A DNA stretch of 64,000 bases from Candidatus Melainabacteria bacterium (GTDB lineage: Bacteria > Cyanobacteriota > Vampirovibrionia > Obscuribacterales > Obscuribacteraceae), in contig CP064963.1 in NCBI GenBank assembly GCA_016699165.1, positions 4,092,001 through 4,156,000 on the forward strand, written 5' to 3'. The position numbers were made by a program, and so were the translations under genes. Under the pieces are notes generated by a model, which was not told where the DNA came from, ran no database searches, and was given only the letters and a program-made list of their open reading frames with translations. Positions 9,272-18,289 of this stretch are shown here, piece by piece (the first letter of the stretch is position 1; every line of letters begins with the position of its first letter).

Positions 9272-9832
9272 TTATTTGCGAGCCAGAGCTGCCATATTGA
9301 AGTTTTTGCGCCGTCCGACATTTAAGTCGGAATTGCTGCGGGATGCCACTTGCGGTGGTGCATACATGTCGTTTCGAGCAGAGTGTTGTTGCGCACTTTG
9401 TCGGGTGGTGCGCGATTGTACTCTGCTCGGTTTTAGACCCTGAGGTTGTGCTTGAGGTTTGCCCTGAGAAGATCTCGATTGACGAGGAATAGGGGCTTGA
9501 GGAAGGGTCTTGCGACGATGAGGAAACATAATTTTGTCGCGATCTTCTTTAGAGGGCAAAGAGAAATCGGCTGACAAAATGTCAGTCAATTCGCTTTGTT
9601 CGCTGTAAAAAGATTCGAACAAATCTATTTCTTTGGCGTTGGTCCAAAGACGACGCATACGGCGTCGACGTATTGCTGATTGTCTTAGTCTAATTACTCC
9701 GAATGCAATACCGGCCACGCAGAACCCAAGCAAAACAATTTGCCAGGAGGCGTAGGCGAGAAGGCACGAAGCGCCGATCACCAGGATCAGCAGACCAATA
9801 ATCCGTAGAATCATGAGAAGAAGATCCTGCAA
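9272..9832 (-). CDS. Unknown two-TM membrane protein with basic tail
   Basis: The 186-residue product opens with two hydrophobic segments (about residues 4-25 and 28-46) followed at once by an Arg cluster (RRRRMRRLW, near 56-64), which places the C-terminus in the cytoplasm. The remaining 120 residues are polar, Pro/Gln/Ser/Arg rich and probably disordered. I recognise no family. It is convergent with the secreted TPR-like gene (26 bp gap) and divergent from the next gene. Confidence 0.55.
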   Translation of the reverse strand: MQDLLLMILRIIGLLILVIGASCLLAYASWQIVLLGFCVAGIAFGVIRLRQSAIRRRRMRRLWTNAKEIDLFESFYSEQSELTDILSADFSLPSKEDRDKIMFPHRRKTLPQAPIPRQSRSSQGKPQAQPQGLKPSRVQSRTTRQSAQQHSARNDMYAPPQVASRSNSDLNVGRRKNFNMAALARK

Positions 9833-9994
9833 ACTAAGGGTGACAGTGCTGGTTCACCACTTGAGAATATGAAATTGTAGATATCGAATTGAATATACAT
9901 TACACCTAAAATTTAGATGTGAATAGGCTAATCTTGGATTTTCCTATTTATCGGAAGTATATATTTAAGTGGGGCGAGCCTGAGGCGTTTATAT

Positions 9995-10417
9995 ATGTTG
10001 AACAAAAACTGGATTCAGGTGGTGCTAACCGCACTATTTTTTTTGATGATTATTCTTTTGCCTGCTTCAGTTCTTGCTCAGGAAAACGATTTAAGTGGCT
10101 ATAAATCTAAGTTTCGAGACAAGCTTATCGCTGCGTTCAAGTTCAGCGGTCAAGGAAAAGTTCATGCTGCGTTTAAGTTGGAAAGCAATGGATCCATTTC
10201 TAAACTAGAGTGCACAGAAAGAGGACAAAGTACGGCAAATGCTGAATCGATTAGAAAAATGATTCAGTCGTGTCAGCCCTTTACACCTGCACCAGCAAAA
10301 TTGATTAAGAAACCCTTTGTATGGTTTTATTTCAACTGGAAGAACGACTTATACAGCGTAAGTGGACCTTACTTTGAGGAGTCGTATCCAAATCACGTAG
10401 TGCATTCAATTCTCTAA
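9995..10417 (+). CDS. Small secreted protein with TonB C-terminal-like fold
   Basis: This 140-residue protein has a strong signal peptide (hydrophobic 8-26, cleavage after VLAQ). The mature part reads like a TonB/TolA C-terminal domain: GKVHAAFKLESNGSISKLEC for the first two strands, an Ala/Glu helix (AESIRKMIQSCQPF), then P-x-P-x-x-x-x-KPFVWFYF for the final strand. There is no TM-Pro-rich energy-transducing part, so it is a free periplasmic domain rather than a working TonB. GAGG lies 9 nt before the ATG. Partner unknown. Confidence 0.6.
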   Translation: MLNKNWIQVVLTALFFLMIILLPASVLAQENDLSGYKSKFRDKLIAAFKFSGQGKVHAAFKLESNGSISKLECTERGQSTANAESIRKMIQSCQPFTPAPAKLIKKPFVWFYFNWKNDLYSVSGPYFEESYPNHVVHSIL

Positions 10418-10427
10418 AATCATGACC

Positions 10428-11228
10428 TTAGCGTGTAAAGGCGTCGCCAGCTGGCTCTGAATCGTCCGCTGGATTTACGACGGGACCTGTGCCTGGTGTC
10501 GAGTTTGGTGCCTCAGTATTAAAAGGAATTGGTGGCAACTGTTGCGGAGTTATCTGAGGTGTTTCTTGCGGTGTCACGGCTGGTGGCAGTTCAGTTGAAG
10601 GGATTTGAGGTAATGCGTTTGGTTGGGGCGATGGCTGGAATGGAACCACTTGACTTTGTTGCGGTTCAACTTCCTGTTCTTGTTGCTGTTCTTGTTGTTG
10701 TCGATCTTGCTGTTGTTCCTGTTCTTGTTGCTGACCAGTCTTACCGGCAGTCGCCATGGCTGAGCTTTCCCATTGACTTCCGTCTTCGAATTTGACTTGA
10801 AGAACACGTACCTTATATGAGGATATTTTTGGGTTTAATACTCCTTCTTTTCTCCACTTCTCCGAACCTTCACCATCTGGCAAGACTGTGCATGTTCGCG
10901 AGCCCTGAAAAGTCCCGAGATCCCCACCAGCGTTGTCGGTGAACCGTACCCGGAAATTGACTGAAAAGATGTTCTTAGCCGAAACATTTTTGTAAGTGAT
11001 GTATACTCTCGAATACTCCGGCGTGCCGAAGGTATTGAAGTCGAGTAGGGCTTTGGCCGAAACTATATCGACAGGGCAACCGCTCTCTTTCAGTACTGAA
11101 GGAGTCAACTCGACCGAGCCTTCCCTATGTGCTTCTTGAGCCAGGGCGCTAATGGCGGTGTTGAATTTGAACGAGCCGGTACTAGGTCCCCACATTGGCA
11201 AGGACATGGACAGGAGCGGAATCATCAT
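10428..11228 (-). CDS. Secreted protein with Gln/Pro-rich C-terminal half
   Basis: The open frame extends to 11381, but a signal peptide begins only at the ATG pair 11228/11225 (MMIPLLSMSLPMW... ending ISALAQ), so 11228 is preferred; residues before it would lie over the nucleotidase gene. The mature protein has a beta-rich region of about 110 residues (SRVYITYKNVSAKNIFSVNFRVRFTD read in parts), resembling an extracellular immunoglobulin-like domain, then a Gln/Glu run and a long Pro/Gln/Thr-rich tail. No family recognised. Its start codon overlaps that of the divergent UshA-like gene in the shared tetramer CATG. Confidence 0.5.
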   Translation of the reverse strand: MMIPLLSMSLPMWGPSTGSFKFNTAISALAQEAHREGSVELTPSVLKESGCPVDIVSAKALLDFNTFGTPEYSRVYITYKNVSAKNIFSVNFRVRFTDNAGGDLGTFQGSRTCTVLPDGEGSEKWRKEGVLNPKISSYKVRVLQVKFEDGSQWESSAMATAGKTGQQQEQEQQQDRQQQEQQQEQEVEPQQSQVVPFQPSPQPNALPQIPSTELPPAVTPQETPQITPQQLPPIPFNTEAPNSTPGTGPVVNPADDSEPAGDAFTR

Positions 11229-13191
11229 GGCTGGCACAAGACGTTTCAAATCGACAAGACCTCTACTTGTTTTATGTCTATCAATTATAACGGTAATATC
11301 AATAGGTCTAGCTCCTCGCTCAACCCCTTCGGCTTGGGCTGCAAAAACCTCTTCGCCACCTGGATTTAATTTAAGTATCATTCACACAAACGACTTTCAC
11401 GCTCATGATGAGCCGTTTCGTGAAAATGGAAAAGTGATAGGCGGAGCCAGTCGAATGGCAAAACTTATTCGCGATCTGCGAAAGTCATCTATAGACAACA
11501 CCCTATTAATAGATGGTGGCGACATTTTTCAAGGGTCTATTTTATATGCCAAATACAAAGGCGAAGTAGAAGTGGAACTGCTCAACAAAATGGGCTACGA
11601 CATTTACACTATTGGAAATCATGAGTTTGATGACGGTTCAAAGAATTTGGCTGACAAATTGAGCAAAGCCAAATTTGATGTGGTTAATTGCAATCTTGAT
11701 TTCAGCAAGATGCCAGGGCTTGGCAAAATAGCAAAGCCTTATGTGGTTAAAGAATTTGGTAATGAGAAGGTCGCCTTCATCGGCGCCATTACAAACGATC
11801 TTGAAGTGCTTGCAGCCAATATGCAAGAAGTGAAGCTGAAAGCAAAAGACAAAAAAGATTGGATGAATCCAATCAAAGACACAGTCAAAGAATTAAAAGA
11901 ACAAGGCATCAACAAAATTATCATGGTCACCCACTGCGGTGTGGAAGATGACGAAGCACTTGCCAAAGCTATTCCGGAGCTTGATGCCATAATTGGCGGA
12001 CACAGCCATTCAAGACTGGCTGAGCGTGTGGTAGTCAAACACTCAGATGGTACCACTACCACAATTGTGCAAGCTGGATGTTACGGAAAGAACGTGGGCA
12101 AGCTCGATCTCAATTTTGACAATGAAGGTCGAGTAGTAGATAAAAACGTCAAATACAAATTGCACCCGGTCGAAAATTCAATTGAACCGGCAGAAGACAT
12201 CGACGATTATTTAAGAGAGAAAGTGAAACCAATTTTGCATTTGCGCAAAGAAGTGCTTGCAAACTGCATGGCAGACTTTGGTGAGAAGGTCGCTCCATGT
12301 GACACGGCCATGGGCGATTTCGTTTGCGATGCTTTGGCTCGGGCAGGAAGACATTATGGTGTCACAATTGCGTTTCATAATCGCGGCGGAATGCGCGGTG
12401 TGTTTCAGCAAGGTCCACTCACTCGCGAAGAGTTAGAGCAAGTATTGCCGTTCGATAATTTTGTGGTCTTCGCCACCGTAAAAGGAAGTTTGATATTGAA
12501 GACGCTAGAGCACGGCATGTCAGGCTTGCTTGGTGCGCGCTTCTTAGATGTGCACGGCTTGAAGATTGCCTACGACCGCGACTTGCCACCAGAGCGTCGA
12601 GTAGTGTTTGTGCTGCATAAAGACCAGAAAGGCAAATGGGTCGATTTAAAACCAGACCAGGACTACAAAATCGCAATCAATCACTACAACTTTGAAGGTG
12701 GTGAGCGTTACAACTTTGAGGGTGCCACTAATATAGTTAAATCTGAGATGCGAATAGCAGATGCGGTGCGCAGTTATCTTTTACAAGAACACACAATCAC
12801 ACCTCAAAAGCCAAATCGCATAGTGGCGGTGGCAAGCAATTGTTTGACTGTTGCAGGCACTGGCGACGATGCGACCCTTTCTTTCAAAGGCGCAGACCCT
12901 GAAGCAAGGTTGACACTTGTGGCTGGAGATGGCCGGGGTGTAAGCACTATATACGATGCCTTTCCTACACCAGTGCAAAATGCCACCGTTGTCGAGACTA
13001 AAATTCTTGCATCTAAAGATGGTGAGTATCACTGGAAAGGGATAGGCAAACTAATTAAAAAATCAATGGGCGAAAAAGGGGCTGGCTATAAGTGGGTCAC
13101 AGTAGTAGCTCATCCGCCTAAACAAAAGGGCGAATCCAGAGTGGAAAAAGGCAGCAAAACAATCATTGCCGTGCCAGTGGAATTGAAATAA
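11227..13191 (+). CDS. 5'-nucleotidase / UDP-sugar hydrolase family protein
   Basis: ATG 11227 is chosen because AGGAGCGGA lies just upstream and a signal peptide follows directly (cleavage near SAWAAK); the frame is open back to 11152. The 654-residue product has the calcineurin-like metallophosphatase domain with IIHTNDFHAH, DGGDIFQGS, IGNHEFDDG, VTHCGVEDD and IGGHSHS as the metal-binding motifs, then the 5'-nucleotidase C-terminal substrate domain with NRGGMRG and LPFDNFVV. It probably dephosphorylates nucleotides or UDP-sugars in the periplasm to scavenge phosphate and nucleosides. The exact substrate cannot be read. A further C-terminal extension of about 110 residues follows the usual domains. 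Confidence 0.9.
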   Translation: MAGTRRFKSTRPLLVLCLSIITVISIGLAPRSTPSAWAAKTSSPPGFNLSIIHTNDFHAHDEPFRENGKVIGGASRMAKLIRDLRKSSIDNTLLIDGGDIFQGSILYAKYKGEVEVELLNKMGYDIYTIGNHEFDDGSKNLADKLSKAKFDVVNCNLDFSKMPGLGKIAKPYVVKEFGNEKVAFIGAITNDLEVLAANMQEVKLKAKDKKDWMNPIKDTVKELKEQGINKIIMVTHCGVEDDEALAKAIPELDAIIGGHSHSRLAERVVVKHSDGTTTTIVQAGCYGKNVGKLDLNFDNEGRVVDKNVKYKLHPVENSIEPAEDIDDYLREKVKPILHLRKEVLANCMADFGEKVAPCDTAMGDFVCDALARAGRHYGVTIAFHNRGGMRGVFQQGPLTREELEQVLPFDNFVVFATVKGSLILKTLEHGMSGLLGARFLDVHGLKIAYDRDLPPERRVVFVLHKDQKGKWVDLKPDQDYKIAINHYNFEGGERYNFEGATNIVKSEMRIADAVRSYLLQEHTITPQKPNRIVAVASNCLTVAGTGDDATLSFKGADPEARLTLVAGDGRGVSTIYDAFPTPVQNATVVETKILASKDGEYHWKGIGKLIKKSMGEKGAGYKWVTVVAHPPKQKGESRVEKGSKTIIAVPVELK

Positions 13192-13287
13192 AAGCTAAAA
13201 GCGCCTGAAATTCAGCCTCTACGTGTTTTCACCATTGGCAAATGCTTGTGGTGTCCTTAAGATTGGATTGTTAAGGAGGAATGCGTC

Positions 13288-13374
13288 ATGTTATCTGGAT
13301 TGAAAAAACTATTGCTTGCACTGCTGACGTTTTCGCACGAGAGCTTCTCGGACATTTTACTGCCGCTCATTTAG
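13288..13374 (+). CDS. Possible 28-residue hydrophobic peptide
   Basis: ATG 13288 is preceded by AAGGAGGA at 13273-13280 with 7 nt spacing, an ideal ribosome binding site. The frame encodes 28 residues, mostly hydrophobic with two Lys near the start (LKKLLLALLTF) and a TAG at 13372. It ends 8 bases inside the convergent TPR gene. The size and composition fit a small membrane-active peptide, but a chance ORF or a broken signal peptide is equally possible. An overlapping 45-codon frame begins at ATG 13281, too close to the same site to be used well. Confidence 0.35.
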   Translation: MLSGLKKLLLALLTFSHESFSDILLPLI

Positions 13375-14449
13375 GTAATTTATCCAATTTATCTAAATTG
13401 TCTTTGGCTTCAGTGTAGTCCGGCTTCAGGCGAACCGCCTCGCCATATTCTTTTTTTGCTAAATCTACTTGCCCCTGGCTTTGATATGCAACACCAAGAT
13501 TGTTGTGCGCGCGAGCGTGTCTGGGATCGTTTTGCAGCGCAGCTTGATAGTGCAAGATTGCTTGTGCTACCTGGTTTTGCTGGTGTAACAGTAGCCCCAG
13601 ATTGTAATGAGCATCGGCAAATTGCGGGTCGATTTCTATCGCCTTTTGCAATTGAGCTTGCGCTTCGCCAAGCTTGCCCTGGGTCATGAGCGAGACTGCC
13701 ATGGCTGTATGGGCCTCGGCGTATCCTAAGTTTTTTCGGGCTGGATTATAGTTGGGTTTTAATTCTAAAGCTTTTTGAAACGACTTAACTGCCGATGGAA
13801 AGTCACTCTTGATACTGTAAATCACGCCCATATTGTTATAGACTTCGGCAAATTTCGGATTGATTACAATACACTCTTCGTATCTGGCTAAAGCTTTGTC
13901 ATACTGCTTATCGAGCTGATAAATTTCGCCCATGGCAAATTGGGGCTCGCCCTTACTATCAGTCATTTTTGAAGCTTTAGATAAAGTGCCAATTGCATCG
14001 TCTATATGTGCCATTTTTCCTTGAGCGACGCCCAAATTGTAGACGTACTCGAAGTTATCGCTTTTCTTGTGCACTAATTCTTTAAAATAAGTCTCGGCAT
14101 TGGCAAAATCACCCATATCAAAGTAAGTTAACGCAAGCATGTAGCGCGCATCGATACTCTGGGGGTTGCTTTTGAGGGCTTCTTTGAATTCGGCAATCGC
14201 TTCCTGGACCTGGCTTTTTTGCAAAAAGATTTTGCCCTTCAGTACATGTCCACGCTCAAGCTGCGCCTTGGTCAGACCCTTTTGATTTATAAGGTTATCA
14301 AGCATAGACTTGGCTTGGTCGGCTTGGCCTTGAACGAACATTTGAGCGGCAGTATCAAGCGCGTCTATTGTCTTGTCCGCCGCCAGTGCCGTCTGACAAA
14401 GAATAAGTGCCAATGTCAAAGGCAAAATAAGTTTGGGACCAAGAGACAT
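13367..14449 (-). CDS. Secreted TPR-repeat protein
   Basis: A 360-residue protein with a signal peptide (hydrophobic 8-22, cleavage after ALA). The rest is TPR repeats of 34 residues, at least eight, with the W/L-G-Y-A-F-A-P pattern visible in YNNMGVIYSIKSDFPSAVKSF, AHYNLGLLLHQQNQVAQAI and AHNNLGVAYQSQGQVDLA read separately. TPR arrays scaffold protein complexes; no catalytic domain is attached. It lies divergent from another secreted TPR gene 54 bp away, so the pair may share a promoter region. Partner unknown. Confidence 0.85.
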   Translation of the reverse strand: MSLGPKLILPLTLALILCQTALAADKTIDALDTAAQMFVQGQADQAKSMLDNLINQKGLTKAQLERGHVLKGKIFLQKSQVQEAIAEFKEALKSNPQSIDARYMLALTYFDMGDFANAETYFKELVHKKSDNFEYVYNLGVAQGKMAHIDDAIGTLSKASKMTDSKGEPQFAMGEIYQLDKQYDKALARYEECIVINPKFAEVYNNMGVIYSIKSDFPSAVKSFQKALELKPNYNPARKNLGYAEAHTAMAVSLMTQGKLGEAQAQLQKAIEIDPQFADAHYNLGLLLHQQNQVAQAILHYQAALQNDPRHARAHNNLGVAYQSQGQVDLAKKEYGEAVRLKPDYTEAKDNLDKLDKLPK

Positions 14450-14503
14450 AAACTGGTTTTACCTCAGTGATGTGATTAACTTATAATTGAATCTGGAGCG
14501 TAA

Positions 14504-15937
14504 ATGGATAATAACCGAAAATCGAAAGGCTGGCTTTGCTTCACAACTGTGGCGCTGCAAAGTATTTTGCTTTCCAGTTTGATTTTTGCGCCTGAAGTTT
14601 TTGCCAAAACATCTAAAGCGAGCGCGCCGGTTTCAAGTAAATCTGTTGAATCACCCGAGTGCAAAGAGTGCACCAAAAAAGCTCAGGTTTTATTTGCCCA
14701 AGACAATATTAAAGAAGCGCTTGCAGTCTTGAGCGCAAACGAAGGCAAATGCGCTAATTCGATGCGTTATAACTTGCTTTACTCAACCATTTTATTACGC
14801 TCAAAAGATGGTCAAAAGCAGGCTGCCGTTTATGCCAGACGTGCTCAAGAGCTTGAGCCAACCTCGCTTGTAGCCAATCTGCAAGCTGGAATCACAGCGA
14901 TGATAGTTGGCAATAAAAAAGAAGCGGTTGCATTTTTTAAACAGACTGTGGCACTAGATCCGGGAAGTTATGAGGCTTGGTCCAGTCTTGGGAAATTGTA
15001 TGGTGAACTTGGCGATAGCGAACAAGAAAAGATTTGCGGAGCAAAAGCGGCATGTTTAGAGCCTAAGTCGCGTCAAGCAAAAATTCGCATGTTGCGTGGC
15101 ATTGCCGATTCTGGCAGTATAAATGCTTTGAAAAAAGAGCTTGATAAACTAATCGATGATGAAAGTATCGAGCCTGAGTTTTTTCCATATGTGGCAAAAG
15201 AAGCATATGAGCTTGGTGTGTTTGATAAAGCAGAACGAGCCTGTGATCGTGTTTTGAAGGCTTATCCCAATTCTTTGGAATGCAAAAAAACAAAGATATT
15301 GTCTTTGTTGTGGCAAAATAAATTCAAAGAGGCTGCCACTTTATTAGGTGATAGCAAAAATTCACCGGGCGAACTTGCGGCGGTTTCTGTTTTAATCGCG
15401 CTCAAAACTGGAAACGAAAAACAAAGCGCAAGCTTAGCTAAAGCGCTTGAGACTGAGCCTGATTCGCCCATTATTCTACTTGCTCAGGGCATTTCACAAG
15501 CGCACCAAAAGCAGTATCAAGATGCGATTGTCACTTTGAGAAAATCGCTCAAACAAAATGAGTTATTTGCTCCAGCGCATATTGAACTTTGCAGAATTTA
15601 TATCAAACAAAAAGAATTCGATAGTGCGTTGCAGGAAGCAAGAGAAATTGGACGCTGCAATGGATTTGAAGCAATTGCAAAAGCGATGGAAGCACGAGTC
15701 AATTTAGTGCAATCGACTGCAGTTGAAAAAAGACAAAAGGCAGATGCTTTAGCAAGGCAAGCTTTTAAAATGGACCAAAATGCCCCTGAAGTCTTAATCA
15801 CTCTAGCTCGGGTACACTTGAGTGCCGGGCGAGTGAATGAGTCTAAAATACTTGCCGAAAAGGCACTTATGATTGAACCTGGAAACGACGATGCAATATT
15901 ATTAGTGAGCGAGATTAAGGGCAATGACAGGCAGTAA
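14504..15937 (+). CDS. Secreted TPR-repeat protein
   Basis: The 477-residue product has a signal peptide (hydrophobic 11-28, cleavage near VFAK) and a mature domain of irregular TPR repeats along its whole length, for example SYEAWSSLGKLYGELGDSE and PVILITLARVHLSAGRVNE-like helices. CKECTKK near residue 50 gives two Cys in a short motif that might pair or bind metal. Its end overlaps the aldehyde dehydrogenase start by 14 bp, so the two are probably co-transcribed, though no functional link is obvious. Confidence 0.8.
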   Translation: MDNNRKSKGWLCFTTVALQSILLSSLIFAPEVFAKTSKASAPVSSKSVESPECKECTKKAQVLFAQDNIKEALAVLSANEGKCANSMRYNLLYSTILLRSKDGQKQAAVYARRAQELEPTSLVANLQAGITAMIVGNKKEAVAFFKQTVALDPGSYEAWSSLGKLYGELGDSEQEKICGAKAACLEPKSRQAKIRMLRGIADSGSINALKKELDKLIDDESIEPEFFPYVAKEAYELGVFDKAERACDRVLKAYPNSLECKKTKILSLLWQNKFKEAATLLGDSKNSPGELAAVSVLIALKTGNEKQSASLAKALETEPDSPIILLAQGISQAHQKQYQDAIVTLRKSLKQNELFAPAHIELCRIYIKQKEFDSALQEAREIGRCNGFEAIAKAMEARVNLVQSTAVEKRQKADALARQAFKMDQNAPEVLITLARVHLSAGRVNESKILAEKALMIEPGNDDAILLVSEIKGNDRQ

Positions 15938-17498
15938 TACTAAAATCAATACTATTAAGTCTTTTAATCCAGCCACCAAAGAGCTTCTTGGTGAACTGCC
16001 TATTTTTGGCAAAGGACATGTAACTCAAACAGTCGGCTTTGCCAGACGCGCCTTTGAAGATTGGCAATTACTCGATTATTCTGCACGTGCCAAAAAAATA
16101 GCTCGTTTGCGCAATATCATAAGTGAGTCTGCTGATGAGCTTGCTGAGCTTATCTCCAAAGAAGTGGGCAAGCCTAAAGTAGAAGTTTACGGCTCTGAAC
16201 TGTTAGGTGTTTTAGATACATGCACCTGGCTTTGCGGACAGACTGAAGAGATGCTCAAAGATCAATTAATTCAGCTCTCCAACCCGTTTTTGTCGAGCAA
16301 GCAAAGCGTCATTGCTTTTGAGCCACTTGGTGTAATCGGCATAATTTCTCCCTGGAATTATCCTTTTTCTATTCCGATGATGACTATTCTCATGGCAGTA
16401 ATGGTGGGCAACACAGTTGTTTTAAAACCATCGGAAAAATCCAGTCTTATTGGTGTCAAAATTGGTGATTTATTTAAGAAAGCCGACTTTCCAGACGGTG
16501 TGGTCAATGTCATCACCGGTGATGCCAACACAGGAAAATATCTTTCTGAAGAACGACTTGCCAGGCTAATTTTTACTGGCAGCGTTGCTGGTGGAAAAAA
16601 AGTCATGGCTCAAGCATCAGAGAATTTGATTTCGCTCACATTAGAGCTTGGCGGAAAAGACGCAGCTGTCGTTTTACCTGACGCACCAGTTGAGTGGACA
16701 GCTCAGGGAATTGTTTGGGGAGCCTTCACCAATGCCGGGCAAGCATGCGCTTCTATCGAGCGAGTATTTGTTTTAAAAGGCAAACACACAGACGAATTTT
16801 TAAAAGCGTTAGAGACCGAAACTAGAAAATTGAAACTTGGACCCGCAACAGATCCTGGCACAGATGTTGGTCCAATTATCGATGAAGATCAATTGAAAAA
16901 AATCGAAGACCAGGTCAATGCCGCAGTTCAAGATGGTGCCACCATTGTTGTGGGAGGCAAGTCACGACCGGATCTTGGTGGCTATTTCTTCGAACCTACC
17001 CTAATCACAAACGTAACCACAAGAATGGACATCATGAAGAATGAAACATTTGGTCCGGTATTACCGGTGATGGTAATTGAATCGGAAGACGAAGTAGTAG
17101 ATTTAGTCAATAGAAGCAAGTATGGCTTGACCGCCTCAGTTTGGGGCAAAAATTTGTCTCGCGCTGAAGCCATTGCGCGTGATTTAGAAGTGGGAACTGT
17201 TTATATAAATGATTGTCTTTTCTCGCATGCACAGCCTCAATTGCCATGGGGTGGTATGAAAGCAAGTGGATTTGGACGCTCTCATTCTAAATTCGGACTG
17301 ATGGACTTAGTAAACATCAAACACATAAGCATCGACGCACCAGGCGGAGGCCCCCGCTCGTGGTGGTATCCCTATACTCAAGCGCGCACCCAGATGTTGC
17401 GGGGCGGTTTGTATCTGATGCACGGATCAACTATTGGCGCTCGGCTCAAAGGATTTGGCGATTTTATTTCGAATTTTTTCGATAGTTCAAAAAAATAA
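15924..17498 (+). CDS. NAD(P)-dependent aldehyde dehydrogenase
   Basis: A 524-residue aldehyde dehydrogenase that oxidises an aldehyde to the acid. PWNYPF at about 143-148 and the FTGS cofactor motif near 217 mark the NAD(P) fold. LELGGKDA gives the general-base Glu at 241, and NAGQACAS gives the catalytic Cys at 275. ETFGPVLPV and the C-terminal PWGGMKASGFGRSH are also typical. After the normal C-terminus there is an extension of about 60 residues with RSWWYPYTQ and a hydrophobic stretch, which may associate with the membrane as in some fatty-aldehyde enzymes. Substrate unassigned. It starts inside the end of the TPR gene (14 bp overlap). Confidence 0.92.
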   Translation: MTGSNTKINTIKSFNPATKELLGELPIFGKGHVTQTVGFARRAFEDWQLLDYSARAKKIARLRNIISESADELAELISKEVGKPKVEVYGSELLGVLDTCTWLCGQTEEMLKDQLIQLSNPFLSSKQSVIAFEPLGVIGIISPWNYPFSIPMMTILMAVMVGNTVVLKPSEKSSLIGVKIGDLFKKADFPDGVVNVITGDANTGKYLSEERLARLIFTGSVAGGKKVMAQASENLISLTLELGGKDAAVVLPDAPVEWTAQGIVWGAFTNAGQACASIERVFVLKGKHTDEFLKALETETRKLKLGPATDPGTDVGPIIDEDQLKKIEDQVNAAVQDGATIVVGGKSRPDLGGYFFEPTLITNVTTRMDIMKNETFGPVLPVMVIESEDEVVDLVNRSKYGLTASVWGKNLSRAEAIARDLEVGTVYINDCLFSHAQPQLPWGGMKASGFGRSHSKFGLMDLVNIKHISIDAPGGGPRSWWYPYTQARTQMLRGGLYLMHGSTIGARLKGFGDFISNFFDSSKK

Positions 17499-17532
17499 AC
17501 ATCAAACCCCGCTCATTTAGGAGACCATCTAA

Positions 17533-18033
17533 ATGTCTAATTCGGCTTTGCATCCAAAAGTGGTGGAAGTGCTCCACCGGCTTGATGTCAAATATAAAGT
17601 GCTTGAATGCGATCCTGATTTTGCCGATACTGCGGTGTTTTGCAAGCAATATGGCTATCTTGAAGAAGCGGCGGCAAACGCTATCATCGTGGCCAGCCGC
17701 CACGATCCAGTTGTATATGCGTGCTGTTCGGTCCTTGCCACAACAAAGCTCGATGTGAATCGTAAAGTAAAAGAAATAATGGATGTGCGCAAAGTGAGTT
17801 TTGCCAGTGCCGACAAGACTCTGGAGCTTACAGGCATGATGATTGGCGGGGTTACGCCTTTTGCACTACCTGAAATTCCATACTATATAGATGCCAAAGT
17901 GATGGAACAGACCGAAGTGATTATTGGCGGTGGTAACAGATCTTCAAAATTGGTCGTTGAACCGGCTGAATTGCTCAAAATCCCCGGTGCGCGGGTGATT
18001 GAGGGTTTGGCGGTAGCTAAAGCGCCAGTTTGA
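17533..18033 (+). CDS. YbaK/EbsC-type aminoacyl-tRNA deacylase domain protein
   Basis: The 166-residue single-domain protein matches the YbaK/ProX/INS fold: KVLECDPDFADTAVFC in the first strands, AANAIIVASRH in the core, LDVNRKVKEIMDVRKVSFAS around the substrate cavity with the conserved Lys, and GGVTPFALPEI then GGGNRSSKLVVEPAELLKI at the C-terminus. Members remove wrongly attached amino acids from tRNA. The exact specificity (Cys-tRNAPro, Ala-tRNAPro or other) cannot be read from the sequence. AGGAG sits upstream of ATG 17533, 34 bp after the dehydrogenase gene. Confidence 0.85.
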   Translation: MSNSALHPKVVEVLHRLDVKYKVLECDPDFADTAVFCKQYGYLEEAAANAIIVASRHDPVVYACCSVLATTKLDVNRKVKEIMDVRKVSFASADKTLELTGMMIGGVTPFALPEIPYYIDAKVMEQTEVIIGGGNRSSKLVVEPAELLKIPGARVIEGLAVAKAPV

Positions 18034-18206
18034 TTCTCATTCGCATTTTCACTTTCTTAATGAGAACGCTTGTTGTCATTAGAAAATGTGTATCAATTGT
18101 TTGTCTGTAAAATTCATTGTTTTGGGCGTCGGTCAAACTATTTTATTGAGAACTATTCCCAAAAGCGTCAAGACGTGTTATTGTTTTTGTGTTGAAGCAA
18201 ACTCCT

Positions 18207-18252
18207 CTGCGTGGTGGTCGTGACCCTTGCCAGTTCCGACCACCAGGCGCAG
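18207..18252 (+). promoter_or_regulatory. Strong hairpin upstream of rpsD
   Basis: CTGCG plus TGGTGGTCG pair with CGACCACCA plus CGCAG, 14 base pairs with a 2-nt GG bulge and a 16-nt loop. There is no T-run after it, so it is not a simple terminator. S4 often represses its own synthesis by binding leader RNA, so a regulatory leader is possible. It would have to be transcribed from an upstream promoter; if the -10 near 18282 is used, the repeat is DNA only and could be an operator. Confidence 0.45.
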
Positions 18253-18278
18253 TAGGCACTAGATGGTATTTGCCTTTA

Positions 18279-18289
18279 TGGTATATACT
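18279..18289 (+). promoter_or_regulatory. Extended -10 promoter candidate for rpsD
   Basis: TGG followed by TATATA (18282-18287) makes an extended -10 element, with TATACT as an overlapping alternative at 18284-18289. No good -35 hexamer is seen at 17 bp, which extended -10 promoters tolerate. It would give a leader of about 33 nt before rpsD. Confidence 0.35.

Noticed and set aside
18207..18252. tRNA or tRNA-like structure
   Set aside because: One long hairpin only; no cloverleaf arms or acceptor pairing can be drawn.
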